A stretch of 64,000 bases of DNA from Methylobacterium oryzihabitans (GTDB taxonomy: Bacteria; Pseudomonadota; Alphaproteobacteria; Rhizobiales; Beijerinckiaceae): contig NZ_SACP01000004.1 of NCBI RefSeq assembly GCF_004004555.2, forward strand, positions 228,962-292,961. Reading direction: 5' to 3'. The notes beneath the pieces were generated by a model that saw only the letters and a program-made list of their open reading frames with translations, was not told the DNA's origin and did not search any database. Position numbers and translations under genes: made by a program. Below are positions 9,560-25,956 of the stretch, in pieces; the stretch's first letter is position 1; every line of letters begins with the position of its first letter.

Positions 9560-10879
9560 TCACCGGAGCGCCTCCGCCAGTTCGAGGAAGGCGTCCCGGC
9601 TCGGGCCGTGGGCGGGCTCCTGGCGCAGGGCCTCGTAGACCCGCGGCACCAGCGCGACCGCGTGGTCGAGTTCGGGGTCGGCGCCGCTGCGGTAGCCGCC
9701 CATCAGGCGCAGGTCGCGGGTCTCCTCGAACCGGGCCATCATGCTGCGCAGGCGCCGCACCAGCTCGCGCTGCTCGGCCGTCCAGACCTGATCGGCGAGG
9801 CGCGAGATCGAGCCCAGGGTGTTGACCGCCGGGTAGCGGCCCTGGTCGGCGATGGCGCGGTCGAGCACGACGTGGCCGTCGAGGGTGCCGCGGATGCTGT
9901 CGGCGACCGGGTCGTTGTGGTCGTCGCCGTCGACGAGGACCGAGAACAGGCCGGTGATCGTCCCCTGCCCGTCCGGACCGGGCCCGGCCCGCTCCAGAAG
10001 GCGCGGCAGGTCGGAGAACACGCTCGGCGGGTAGCCGCGCGCCACCGCCGGCTCGCCGGCCGCCAGCGCCACGTCGCGGGCGGCGTGGGCGTAGCGGGTG
10101 ACCGAATCGACGATCAGCAGGACCGACTCGCCGGCATCCCGGAACGCCTCGGCGACGGCGAGGGCCGCCCGCGGCGCCTGCCGGCGCATCATCGGGCTCT
10201 CGTCGCCGGTGGACACCACCACCACCGCGCGCGCCCGGCTCGGGGCCAGCGGTCCCTCGAGGAACTCGCGCACCTCGCGGCCGCGCTCGCCGACGAGCGC
10301 CACCACGACGCTGTCGAAGCCCTCCGCCCCGGCCAGCATCGCCAGCAGGGTCGACTTGCCGACGCCCGAGCCGGCGAAGATGCCGATGCGCTGGCCGGCG
10401 CAGAGCGGCGTGAACAGGTCCAGCGCCCGCACGCCGGTGCGCACCGGGCGGCGCACCCGGGCCCGGCTCATCGCCGGGGGCGGGGCCGCGTCGAGGGGCA
10501 TCGCCCGCTCGCCCGCCGGCAGCGGGCCGCCGCCGTCGATGGGACGGCCGAGCGCGTCGATCACCCGGCCCTTCCAGCCGGGATGCGGCCGCAGGGCGGC
10601 CTCGCCGAGGCGGAACGCCCGGGCGCCGATCCCGGCCTCGATCCGGGCCTCGAACGGCTTGAGGGTGACCCCGCCGGCCTCGATCCGCACCACCTCGCCG
10701 ACCTGGACGCGGCCGTCGGCCTCGATGCCCATGCGGTCGCCGAGCCGGACGAAGGCCGCGACCCCGCCGACCCGGCAGGCGCTCGCGGTCACCTCCTGCA
10801 CCGGGCCGCCGACGCGCACCAGCGGCAGGGCCTGCCGTTCGGAGAGGGCCGCGCCGAGGCGCGCGAGGGCGTCGCTCAT
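9560..10879 (-). CDS. fliI: Flagellum-specific ATPase FliI
   Basis: This 439-aa F1-beta-like ATPase energises flagellar protein export on the cytoplasmic side of the membrane. The Walker A motif GSGVGKSTLLAML is near residue 170, a Walker-B-like LLIVDSVTRYA near 251, and DQGRYPAVNTLGSISRLAD downstream is typical of FliI/YscN. ATG 10879 lies five bases past the flgF stop; the frame is open further upstream but only inside flgF. Placement between flgF and flgE is common in rhizobial clusters. Confidence 0.95.
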   Translation of the reverse strand: MSDALARLGAALSERQALPLVRVGGPVQEVTASACRVGGVAAFVRLGDRMGIEADGRVQVGEVVRIEAGGVTLKPFEARIEAGIGARAFRLGEAALRPHPGWKGRVIDALGRPIDGGGPLPAGERAMPLDAAPPPAMSRARVRRPVRTGVRALDLFTPLCAGQRIGIFAGSGVGKSTLLAMLAGAEGFDSVVVALVGERGREVREFLEGPLAPSRARAVVVVSTGDESPMMRRQAPRAALAVAEAFRDAGESVLLIVDSVTRYAHAARDVALAAGEPAVARGYPPSVFSDLPRLLERAGPGPDGQGTITGLFSVLVDGDDHNDPVADSIRGTLDGHVVLDRAIADQGRYPAVNTLGSISRLADQVWTAEQRELVRRLRSMMARFEETRDLRLMGGYRSGADPELDHAVALVPRVYEALRQEPAHGPSRDAFLELAEALR

Positions 10880-10883
10880 CGGC

Positions 10884-11609
10884 TCAGCTCGACGGCCCGA
10901 GGGTGCGGATGGCGTTGGCAAGCGCGTTCTCGCTGTCGCCGGTCAGCGTCGCGGCCTGCTCGAAGGTGCGCTGGATCATGATGAGCTTCGTCATCTCCAG
11001 GACCGGATTGACGTTGGCGCCCTCGGCGTAGCCCTGGAGGACGCCGATCCGCGAGAAGTCCTGCACCGCCGTGCCGGGCACGCTGGAGGCCACGGCACCG
11101 CTCGCCGCGCGGCTGAGCTTGGCCTGCGGGTCGAGGGTGAACACGCCGATCGTGCCGACCTGGTTGCGGTTCTGGACGATGCTGCCGTCGCGGCCGATCA
11201 TCACCGGGCCGCCCTGCGGGTCGAGCAGGATCGGCGCGCCGCCGGAATCCAGCATCGGCTGCCCGGCGACGCTGAGGAGCTGGCCGGTGGCGTCCATCGT
11301 CATGCGGCCGTCGCGGGTGTAGAGCGGGCCGTTCGGCCCCTGCACCGAGAGCCAGGCGTCGCCCTGCACCGCCACGTCGAGGGGTGCGTCGGTGCGCTTC
11401 GCCTCGCCGGCCCGGCGCGAGATGAAGGTCTCGCCCGGGGACGCGAACGCGACCGGGCCGGCCCCGGCCTCGGCGAGCAGGGTCTCGAACCGGGTCTCCT
11501 CGGCGCGGTAGCCGCCGGTCGCCATGTTGGCGACGTTGTTGGCGACGGTGTTGAGCCGCTTCTCGAGGGCGATCTGGGCCGAGAGGGCGACGTAGAGGCC
11601 GTTCTGCAT
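10884..11609 (-). CDS. flgF: Flagellar basal-body rod protein FlgF
   Basis: This 241-aa proximal-rod protein has N-terminus MQNGLYVALSAQIALEKRLN plus TVANNVANMATGGYRAEETR, the flagellar basal-body rod signature. Its C-terminus includes GYAEGANVNPVLEMTKLIMI, the FlgF/FlgG tail. Length and the C-terminal variant favour FlgF over FlgG. It starts with ATG 11609, seven bases after the DUF1217 gene ends, so the two are probably one transcript. Confidence 0.93.
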   Translation of the reverse strand: MQNGLYVALSAQIALEKRLNTVANNVANMATGGYRAEETRFETLLAEAGAGPVAFASPGETFISRRAGEAKRTDAPLDVAVQGDAWLSVQGPNGPLYTRDGRMTMDATGQLLSVAGQPMLDSGGAPILLDPQGGPVMIGRDGSIVQNRNQVGTIGVFTLDPQAKLSRAASGAVASSVPGTAVQDFSRIGVLQGYAEGANVNPVLEMTKLIMIQRTFEQAATLTGDSENALANAIRTLGPSS

Positions 11610-11616
11610 GGGTCTC

Positions 11617-14600
11617 CTAGCCTCCGGTCCGCACGCGCACGGCGCTCAGCAGCAGGTTGGCCCCGATCCCGGCCCCGGAGGAGCCGAACAGCGCCAGCAG
11701 CGGCGAGGCGGTCGCGTTGTTCTGGGCGTCCCACACCGCGGCGAAGCGCCGGACGAAGGCGTCGAGCTTCCTGGGGTCGGAGAAGCTCTTGAGGTCGATC
11801 TTCTGCTCGATCAGCCGCGCCCGCGAGGCCAGCGCCTCGGCGCTGGCGCCGGTCATGGTCGTCAGCCCCAGCACCGTGTTGACCACCTGGGTCAGCGCGG
11901 TGTCGCCGAGGATCTGGTAGCCGCTGGTCAGGGTCGGGCCGAGCCGCGCGAAGTACAGGGCGAGGCGCACCCCGGTATCCTCCTCGCCGGCATCGGTTTC
12001 CAGCGACTGGCGCAGATAGGCGCTGGTGGCGGCCCTCACCGTCGCGTCGGGGCCGTTGTCGACGCCGAAGCCGATGTCGAGACCGGTCCGAGTCGCGGCC
12101 GACCGGTCGATGTTCTGGACCTGGATCGTGCGACCGGCACCGACCGCCCCGTAGGCGCGGTCGGCGTCGACGCCGGTGCCGCCGAGCCGCCCGTCGGCGC
12201 CGAGGTCGACCGTGTCCGTCGTGGTGAAGACGAGGCGCCCCACGGCGTCGAGCGAGGCCCTGACCGCCCCCTGGAGGTTGGCGTTGCCGCTGGCGTCGAT
12301 CTGCGCGTTGATCGCCCCGACCAGTTCGGCCGGCGTCACCTTGGCGAGGTTCGCGGCGACGTCCTTCAGAGTCGCGGCGTTGAGCACGATCGTGCCGGAG
12401 CGGGTGGTGTCGGCGTCGAGATTCGTCGTCAGCCGGAAGCCGACCTCGGCGGTGGTGCTGAAATCGAGCGTGTCGGCGGACCCGAACAGGCGGGCGCCGG
12501 TCACCTGCGCCGCCGACCCGGCGGTGGCGGCCCTCGCCCGGACCGAGGTGTCGGGATCGTCGTCGATGCCGAAGCCGATGTTGAACGCCGATTGCAGCAG
12601 CGACGAGCGGTCGGTGTTGCGGATCAGGATCGTCCGCTCGGGCGCGTTGCCCGCGTACAGGGTCCTGTCGGCCGCCGCGCCGGTGCCGCCCGCCTTGCCG
12701 TCGGACCCGAGATCGACGAGGTCCGTCGAGGTGAAGACGAGACGGCCCTGCGGGTCGTAGGAGGCCGCGACCGCACCCTTGAGGTCGGACGCATCGACCG
12801 CGGCGTTGACCGCCTTGAGCAGTTCGTCGGAGGTCACCTTGGCGAGATCCGCGACCTGTCCCTTCAGCGTCGCGGCGTTGAGGACGATCCGGCCGCTGCG
12901 GACGGTGGTCGCGTCGAGATTCGTCGCAAGGTCGAAGCTGACCTCGTCGGTGGTGCTGAAGTCGAAGGTGGCGGCGGTCACCAGATCCTGCGATCCGGTC
13001 GCCCGGGCCGGCCCGACGATGCTCGGCACCGCCGTCTTGTCGGGCTCGCCGGCCGCACCCACGCCGAAGCCGATATTCATCGTCTTGGCACCGGCCTGCC
13101 AGAGGCTGCTGTCGTTGGTGCGGACCCGGATCGTCCGCTCCATCCCATCGGCGGCGAAGACCCTGTCGGCGTCCCGGCCGGTGCCGCCGGCCTGGCCGTC
13201 GGCGCCGAGATCGACGGTGTCCCGGGTCGCGAAGACGAGGTGGCCGGAGGCATCGAGCGACGCCTCGACCGTGCCCTTGAGGCCGCCATCGCCGGTGGCG
13301 TCGATCTGGTCGTTGATCGCCCGCAGCAGTTCGGCCGGCGTCACCGCCGCGAGGTTCGCGACGCGGCCGGTCAGGGCGGCGGCGTCGATGACGATCCGGC
13401 CGGTGCGCAGGGTGGTCGCGTCGAGATGCGTCGTCAGGTCGAAGCTGATCGCGCTGGTGTCGGTGAAATCGAGTGTGGTGCCGGCCGGAAAGCTGCGGTT
13501 CCCGACCACGCGGGCCGGCCCGGCGCCCCCCACCTGCGCCGTCACGTCGGGGTCGTTGCGCAGGCCGAAGCCGATGCTGATTCCGGTCTGGGCCGGCGCC
13601 GAGCGGTCGGTGTTGTGGATCCGGATCGTCCGTTGCGGCGCATCGCCGGCATAGGTCCGGTCGGCATTCGCATCCGTCCCGCCGGCCTCTCCGTCGGCGC
13701 CGAGATCGACGACATCCGTCGTGGTGAAGACGAGGCGGCCGCCGGTGTCGAAGGAGGCCGCGACGGCGCCCTTGAGGCCGGCCTGGCCCGAGGCGTCGAT
13801 CTGGCCGTTGATCGCCTTCAGCAGCTCGGCCGGCGTCACCCTGGCGAGATTCACCGTGACGTCGTTCAGGGTCTCGGCGTTGAGGACGATCTTGACGGTA
13901 CGGGCGGTGGCCGCGTCGAGATTCGTCGTCAGCTCGAAACTGACCTCGCCGGTGGTGCTGAAATCCAGCACCTCGTCCTGGGCGAAGACCCGGGACCCGA
14001 TCGCCTGGGCCGGTGCCCTGCCGCCGGCCTGCGCCCTGACGTCGGGGTTGTTGTCGACTCCGAAGCCGATGCTGATCCCGGTCTGGAACGGCGACGAACG
14101 GTCGGTGTTCTGGATCTGGATCGTCCGGTCCGCGCCGGTGGCGGCGAAGATCCGGTCGGCGTCGCGGCCGGTGCCGCCGACCCGGCCGTCGGCGCCGAGA
14201 TCGACGAAGTCCTTGGTGACGAAGACGAGGCGGCCATCGACGTCGAGGGCGGCCTTGACGGTCCCCCCGAGCGCGGAGGCGTCGATCTGGGAATTGACCA
14301 CGCGGACGATCTCGTCGGCGGTGACCCTGGCGCGGTCGCTCACCGCGTTGGCCAGGGTCCCGGCATTGAGCACGATCTTGCCGCTGCGGGCCGTGTTGGA
14401 ATCGAGGTTCGTCGTCAGCACGAAGCTGACCTCGTTGGTGGTGCTGAAATCGAACACACCGGTGCCGTTCTGGCCCTCGGTCAGGGGACGGCTGCCGGTC
14501 GCGGTCGCCGGCCCGGCGTCGGCGAACGTCGGCGAAATCGGATTGTAGGCGAGGCCCTCTCCGGTGTCGCGCGCGCCCCAGCCGCCGGTGACGTTGAACG

Positions 14601-14907
14601 CCCTGGCGAAGTCCCGGTAGCGGTTGTCGGACAGGCGGTTGGCGAAGCTGGAAGGGTCCGCCACGCCCTCGTTCAGCACCCGGCGCATGAACGCCTTGGC
14701 GAAGATCATGTCCTCGAGGCCGTAGGCCTTCATTGCGTAGGTGTAGAGCCGGGTGTTGGCGAGGAACTCGTCGACGGACTTCACCTTGCCGATATTGGCC
14801 TCGAAATACGCGGTCTCGCGGGCGATCAGGGGCTCGGCCGCCTTGCGCTTGAGCGCGGTGGCGAGATCCTTCGAGATCAGCGCGTAGTTGGTGAAGGTCG
14901 ACACCAC
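11617..14907 (-). CDS. Giant DUF1217-type flagellar protein with five internal tandem repeats
   Basis: This 1096-aa protein begins with STFTNYALISKDLATALKRK and ends with a region containing GVRLALYFARLGP, GYQILGDTALTQVV and DPRKLDAFVRRFAAVWD, the two halves of DUF1217, a family I know from alphaproteobacterial flagellar clusters as proteins of a few hundred residues. Between residues about 151 and 955 lie five consecutive units of about 161 aa. Each has DFSTT-EVSF-L-TNLD, KIVLNA-TL, VTP-ELL-AIN-QIDA, GRLVF-T-D-VDLGADG-AGGT, RTI-I-NTDRS and IGFG. They look like flagellin 'IN' (hook IN) motifs found in flagellins and FliD, which is inference. No signal peptide is visible, so it may be a type III export substrate. 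The start is GTG 14907; a second GTG at 14904 is possible. It precedes flgF by seven bases. Confidence 0.85.
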   Translation of the reverse strand: MVSTFTNYALISKDLATALKRKAAEPLIARETAYFEANIGKVKSVDEFLANTRLYTYAMKAYGLEDMIFAKAFMRRVLNEGVADPSSFANRLSDNRYRDFARAFNVTGGWGARDTGEGLAYNPISPTFADAGPATATGSRPLTEGQNGTGVFDFSTTNEVSFVLTTNLDSNTARSGKIVLNAGTLANAVSDRARVTADEIVRVVNSQIDASALGGTVKAALDVDGRLVFVTKDFVDLGADGRVGGTGRDADRIFAATGADRTIQIQNTDRSSPFQTGISIGFGVDNNPDVRAQAGGRAPAQAIGSRVFAQDEVLDFSTTGEVSFELTTNLDAATARTVKIVLNAETLNDVTVNLARVTPAELLKAINGQIDASGQAGLKGAVAASFDTGGRLVFTTTDVVDLGADGEAGGTDANADRTYAGDAPQRTIRIHNTDRSAPAQTGISIGFGLRNDPDVTAQVGGAGPARVVGNRSFPAGTTLDFTDTSAISFDLTTHLDATTLRTGRIVIDAAALTGRVANLAAVTPAELLRAINDQIDATGDGGLKGTVEASLDASGHLVFATRDTVDLGADGQAGGTGRDADRVFAADGMERTIRVRTNDSSLWQAGAKTMNIGFGVGAAGEPDKTAVPSIVGPARATGSQDLVTAATFDFSTTDEVSFDLATNLDATTVRSGRIVLNAATLKGQVADLAKVTSDELLKAVNAAVDASDLKGAVAASYDPQGRLVFTSTDLVDLGSDGKAGGTGAAADRTLYAGNAPERTILIRNTDRSSLLQSAFNIGFGIDDDPDTSVRARAATAGSAAQVTGARLFGSADTLDFSTTAEVGFRLTTNLDADTTRSGTIVLNAATLKDVAANLAKVTPAELVGAINAQIDASGNANLQGAVRASLDAVGRLVFTTTDTVDLGADGRLGGTGVDADRAYGAVGAGRTIQVQNIDRSAATRTGLDIGFGVDNGPDATVRAATSAYLRQSLETDAGEEDTGVRLALYFARLGPTLTSGYQILGDTALTQVVNTVLGLTTMTGASAEALASRARLIEQKIDLKSFSDPRKLDAFVRRFAAVWDAQNNATASPLLALFGSSGAGIGANLLLSAVRVRTGG
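12040..14457 (-). repeat. Five in-frame tandem repeats (about 490 bp each) inside the DUF1217 gene
   Basis: On the minus strand the units begin near 14457, 13967, 13477, 12973 and 12478, each at the codons for V/L-DFS-T. The last ends near 12040, where the C-terminal DUF1217 half resumes. Unit length is roughly 480-505 bp. The units are similar but clearly diverged in DNA, so they are old duplications held together by protein-level constraint. Repeat 3 is the most divergent, with a longer LWQAGAKTMNIGFGVGAAG segment. Confidence 0.9.
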
Positions 14908-15028
14908 CCGGCCCGCTCCTGGTTTGCGATCGATGCGCCGGCCCGCGGCCGTCGGGGGTCCCGGTCGTTCGCCGCCCCGGCGGCGAGTGAGCTTTAGGAA
15001 GCGAGCCTTGTCTCAGGCTTGCCCGGCC

Positions 15029-15577
15029 TCACGGCCGCGGCGTCGTGATGACGGTCTCGGTGGTGACGACGAGCCAGCCGGGGCCGGAGGGCCGGATCGA
15101 CAGGACGCGGCCGGCGCCCGGCAGCAGCATCCCGGGCGCGACCACCCGCAGGCCGTCCGGTCCCTCGACGGTCGCGACCCCCTCCAGGACGGCGCGCACG
15201 ACGTAGCCGCGTCCGAGCGGCTCGTCCGCCGGCCGGATCTCGCTGCCGAGCGGGGCCTCGACGGCGGGGCGCTTCGGCAGCGCGCCGGTGACGGTCGGTT
15301 CGGCCTCGGCCGGCACGACGCCCCGCTTCCAGGTCATCAACCCGGACGGCAGCGCCCCGTCGCTCGCGATCGCCGCGCGGCCCGCCCCGCCGATCGTCCA
15401 GGCGGCGAAGCCCGAGGACGCGGCGGCGAGCACCAGGGTGATGGCGAACACCGCCCGTTCGAGCGCCGCGTCGCGGTCCCGCCGGCGCGCCTCGGCGCCC
15501 GCCGCGGGCCGGCGCGAGGCCGCGCCCGGCGGGTCGGAACGCGACAGAGGGGAAAGGTTGACCGAAACGGAAGGCAT
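15029..15577 (-). CDS. Single-pass membrane protein of unknown function, first gene of the flagellar cluster
   Basis: This 182-aa protein has a cytoplasmic N-terminus rich in Pro, Ala and Arg, one hydrophobic segment near residues 41-64 (AVFAITLVLAAASSGFAAWT) and a periplasmic C-terminal part with beta-rich stretches such as YVVRAVLEGVATVEGPDGLR and PGMLLPGAGRVLSI. I do not recognise the family. The C-terminal part loosely recalls type IV pilus/secretion 'PilP/GspC' type modules, but only in layout. It lies 121 bp upstream of the DUF1217 gene in the same direction and is probably flagellar. Confidence 0.7.
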   Translation of the reverse strand: MPSVSVNLSPLSRSDPPGAASRRPAAGAEARRRDRDAALERAVFAITLVLAAASSGFAAWTIGGAGRAAIASDGALPSGLMTWKRGVVPAEAEPTVTGALPKRPAVEAPLGSEIRPADEPLGRGYVVRAVLEGVATVEGPDGLRVVAPGMLLPGAGRVLSIRPSGPGWLVVTTETVITTPRP

Positions 15578-15604
15578 GCCGGACGCGCGCTCGGTGGCGT
15601 GGTC

Positions 15605-15642
15605 CTTAAGATTGGCCGAAGAGCCTTGACGATCGGTTAACC
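15605..15642 (-). promoter_or_regulatory. Possible CtrA-like box upstream of the flagellar cluster
   Basis: On the minus strand, 15640 to 15626 reads TTAACCGATCGTCAA, i.e. TTAA-N7-TCAA, one mismatch from the CtrA consensus TTAA-N7-TTAA. A CTTAAG follows at 15610-15605. It lies 50-65 bp upstream of the first flagellar-cluster ATG, where a promoter is needed because the preceding rpoC operon ends in a terminator. No convincing -35/-10 pair was identified. Confidence 0.3.
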
Positions 15643-15663
15643 ACTCGGGCGGAGCGCCCGAAC

Positions 15664-15737
15664 GAAAAGGGCCCGCGCCGCCCGATGGCGACGCCGGCCC
15701 TTCTCAGTAGGAAGGGCTCCGCCCGAGGGCGGAACCC
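15664..15737 (-). terminator. Double-hairpin terminator after rpoC
   Basis: Seven bases after the rpoC stop, an 11-bp stem (minus-strand GGGTTCCGCCC and GGGCGGAGCCC, loop TCG) lies at 15737-15714. A second GC-rich hairpin, with outer pairs GGGCC/GGCCC, follows at about 15704-15668 and ends in TTTT. The run of T after the second stem fits intrinsic termination of the rplJL-rpoBC transcript, insulating it from the flagellar cluster. Confidence 0.75.
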
Positions 15738-15743
15738 GGTTCG

Positions 15744-19940
<4,197 letters not shown>

Positions 19941-20111
19941 GATCGGCTCCTGTGAGCGGGGAAGCCCCTGGGCCGGGGGCCGCCGCCGTGCGGCTCAGGC
20001 CGCAATGAAATCCGGAAACGGCCGGTGCCGCGAGGGGGCACCGGCCGCGCGTCCCGTGCGGGACGTCGGGGTGGGGCCGGCGACTGGACGCCGGCCCGCG
20101 CTTGGATCCGC

Positions 20112-24236
<4,125 letters not shown>

Positions 24237-24509
24237 AGGTGACCTCGCTCCTCATTCACCGCGTCTCGGGGTCCGGAGGGACGCAGGCCTTCCCGCATCG
24301 TGACCTCGCCAGGACCGGACCGCCGCAGGCCGGCGGTCCCCACCCGATTTCGAAACATATGGGGATCGCTGACCCGGATCCCGAGGGGGTCGCCGAAGCG
24401 ACCTTAGCCCGCGGGCAGGAACCCGCGGGCCGTCGGTCCCGCCCATCGCCCGCGGCCCTCGCGGGCCCGGCCGGCGGGGAATGGCGGGCCTGAACGGCCC
24501 GCCATCGCC
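24237..24509 (-). promoter_or_regulatory. rplL-rpoB intergenic region with a strong hairpin
   Basis: Four bases past the rplL stop a perfect 10-bp stem with a 5-nt loop lies at 24481-24505 (ATGGCGGGCC / GGCCCGCCAT). No T-run follows, so it is more likely an attenuator or RNase processing site than a full terminator; rpoB must be read through from the rplJ promoter. The remaining 220 bp hold no recognised gene or second promoter. Confidence 0.6.
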
Positions 24510-24887
24510 TTACTTGAGCTCGACCTTGGCGCCGGCCTTCTCGAGCTGGGCCTTGATCTTCTCGCCCTCGTCCTTGGCGACGCCTTCCTTGACGGCCTTG
24601 GGAGCCGCCTCGACCAGGTCCTTGGCCTCCTTGAGGCCCAGCCCGGTGATCGCGCGGACCTCCTTGATGACCTCGATCTTCTTGTCGCCGACGGCGGCCA
24701 GCATGACGGTGAACTCGGTCTGCTCCTCGACCGGGGCAGCGGCGGCGCCACCGGCCGGGCCGGCGGCGACGGCGACGGCGGCGGCCGCCGAGACGCCCCA
24801 CTTCTCCTCGAGCATCTTCGCGAGCTCGGCGGCCTCGAGGACGGTCAGCGAGGAGAGGTCGTCGACGAGCTTGGCAAGATCAGCCAT
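24510..24887 (-). CDS. rplL: 50S ribosomal protein L7/L12
   Basis: This 125-aa acidic protein has N-terminal dimerisation domain [20 protein letters not shown], an Ala/Gly/Pro-rich hinge and the C-terminal factor-binding domain with [20 protein letters not shown]. It forms the ribosomal stalk with L10 and recruits translation factors. It lies 53 bp downstream of rplJ. Confidence 0.98.
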   Translation of the reverse strand: MADLAKLVDDLSSLTVLEAAELAKMLEEKWGVSAAAAVAVAAGPAGGAAAAPVEEQTEFTVMLAAVGDKKIEVIKEVRAITGLGLKEAKDLVEAAPKAVKEGVAKDEGEKIKAQLEKAGAKVELK

Positions 24888-24940
24888 TTTTCACTTCCTG
24901 CAGGGATTGTCGGTTTGAACGATGGATGGGGAAACAGCCC

Positions 24941-25459
24941 TCAGGCCGCTTCGTCCTTCTTGGCATAGGCCCCGAACACGCGGGCGAGCTTCGCCGCCGG
25001 CGCGTTGACGACCTGGGCGACCTTGGTCGCGGGAGCCTGGACGAGGCCCACGATCTTGGCGCGCAGTTCGTCGAGGGACGGCAGCGTGGCGAGCGCCTTC
25101 ACTCCGTCCGGGTTCAGGGCGGTCGTACCCATGGCGCCGCCGAGGATCACGAGCTTGTCGTTCCCCTTGGCGAAGTCCACCGCCACCTTCGCGGCCGCGA
25201 CCGGATCGCTCGAATAGGCGAGCAGGGTCGGGCCCTTCAGGAGGGGCTTGATGGAGGCGACGTCCGTGCCATCGAGAGCGATGCTGGCGAGGCGGTTCTT
25301 CGCGACCTTCACGGTGGCGCCGGCCTGCTTCATCTGCGCGCGCAGCTTCTGCATGTCGGCAACCGTGAGGCCCTTGTAGTGGGCCACGACGACCACGGCG
25401 GTGTCGGAGAACACCCCGTTGAGCGTCGCGACGAGATCAGCTTTTGCTGCTCTGTCCAC
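24941..25459 (-). CDS. rplJ: 50S ribosomal protein L10
   Basis: This 172-aa protein begins with GTG at 25459 ([20 protein letters not shown]), preceded by a GGAGAGAG ribosome-binding site. It contains the L10 motifs [32 protein letters not shown] and [11 protein letters not shown]. It is the base of the L7/L12 stalk, and in many bacteria the L10-L12 complex represses its own mRNA. A leader of about 400 nt upstream leaves room for such control. Confidence 0.98.
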   Translation of the reverse strand: MDRAAKADLVATLNGVFSDTAVVVVAHYKGLTVADMQKLRAQMKQAGATVKVAKNRLASIALDGTDVASIKPLLKGPTLLAYSSDPVAAAKVAVDFAKGNDKLVILGGAMGTTALNPDGVKALATLPSLDELRAKIVGLVQAPATKVAQVVNAPAAKLARVFGAYAKKDEAA

Positions 25460-25866
25460 TTCGGCTCTCTCCGGTTGGCGGAACGGGGTTCCGCCGGTTG
25501 CACCTGCCGCTCAAGCTGAGCCGGGCCTTTTGAAGACCGCGACGTCCTGAGCGACGCTTCACGGCCCTGTCCCCGAAGCGCCGGCCGCGAGGCCCGCATC
25601 CCAGGTGAGATTGGTTCAAACCGACGCCCTCCCCTCCCGGCGAGCCGGGCGTCGAGGGCGGACGAACTCGGTCTTCCCCGTCTGTGCAGGCCCTCGCGGA
25701 TTAAGCCGGATCGCCGGCGCCTGCAGTCTCGGACAGGACATGGCCGGACGGGGCTCGAAGAGGGTTGCCCCTCCGGGCCCGCCGGCCAATCGTCACCCGG
25801 TCGCCCGGGGACGTCTTTTCGGAACACGACCGGTCGGTCGCTCCCTTCCGATTGAGTGAAAACGTT
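25460..25866 (-). promoter_or_regulatory. Long 5' leader of the rplJL-rpoBC mRNA
   Basis: Between the predicted transcription start (about 25867) and the rplJ GTG lie about 400 nt without a supported gene. It is GC-rich and can fold locally (for example minus-strand CCCGGC-TCG-CCGGG near 25640). In many bacteria the L10 leader binds the L10-L12 complex for autogenous control. I infer such a role from position and length, not from a recognised consensus. Confidence 0.45.
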
Positions 25867-25874
25867 GAGCGCGG

Positions 25875-25903
25875 TCTATAGCGGCGTGCAAGCGGCCTGC
25901 CAA
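25875..25903 (-). promoter_or_regulatory. Sigma-70 type promoter of the rplJL-rpoBC operon
   Basis: On the minus strand a -35 box TTGGCA (25903-25898) and a -10 box TATAGA (25880-25875) are separated by exactly 17 bp. It lies between the stop of the upstream radical SAM gene and the rplJ leader, and is the best housekeeping promoter seen in the window. Confidence 0.75.
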
Positions 25904-25956
25904 GTGCCCGAAGCGCCCGCGATGCGGGATATTCGGTCGCAGGCCGCGGCCATCGC

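Noticed and set aside
12040..14457. CRISPR array or satellite DNA
   Set aside because: The repeats are about 490 bp, diverged, in frame and coding, with no spacers and no cas genes nearby.
11608..14997. A 1129-codon open frame antisense to the DUF1217 gene, itself repetitive
   Set aside because: Its repeats are simply the reverse complement of the in-frame repeats of the real gene, which has DUF1217 motifs and sits correctly in the flagellar operon.
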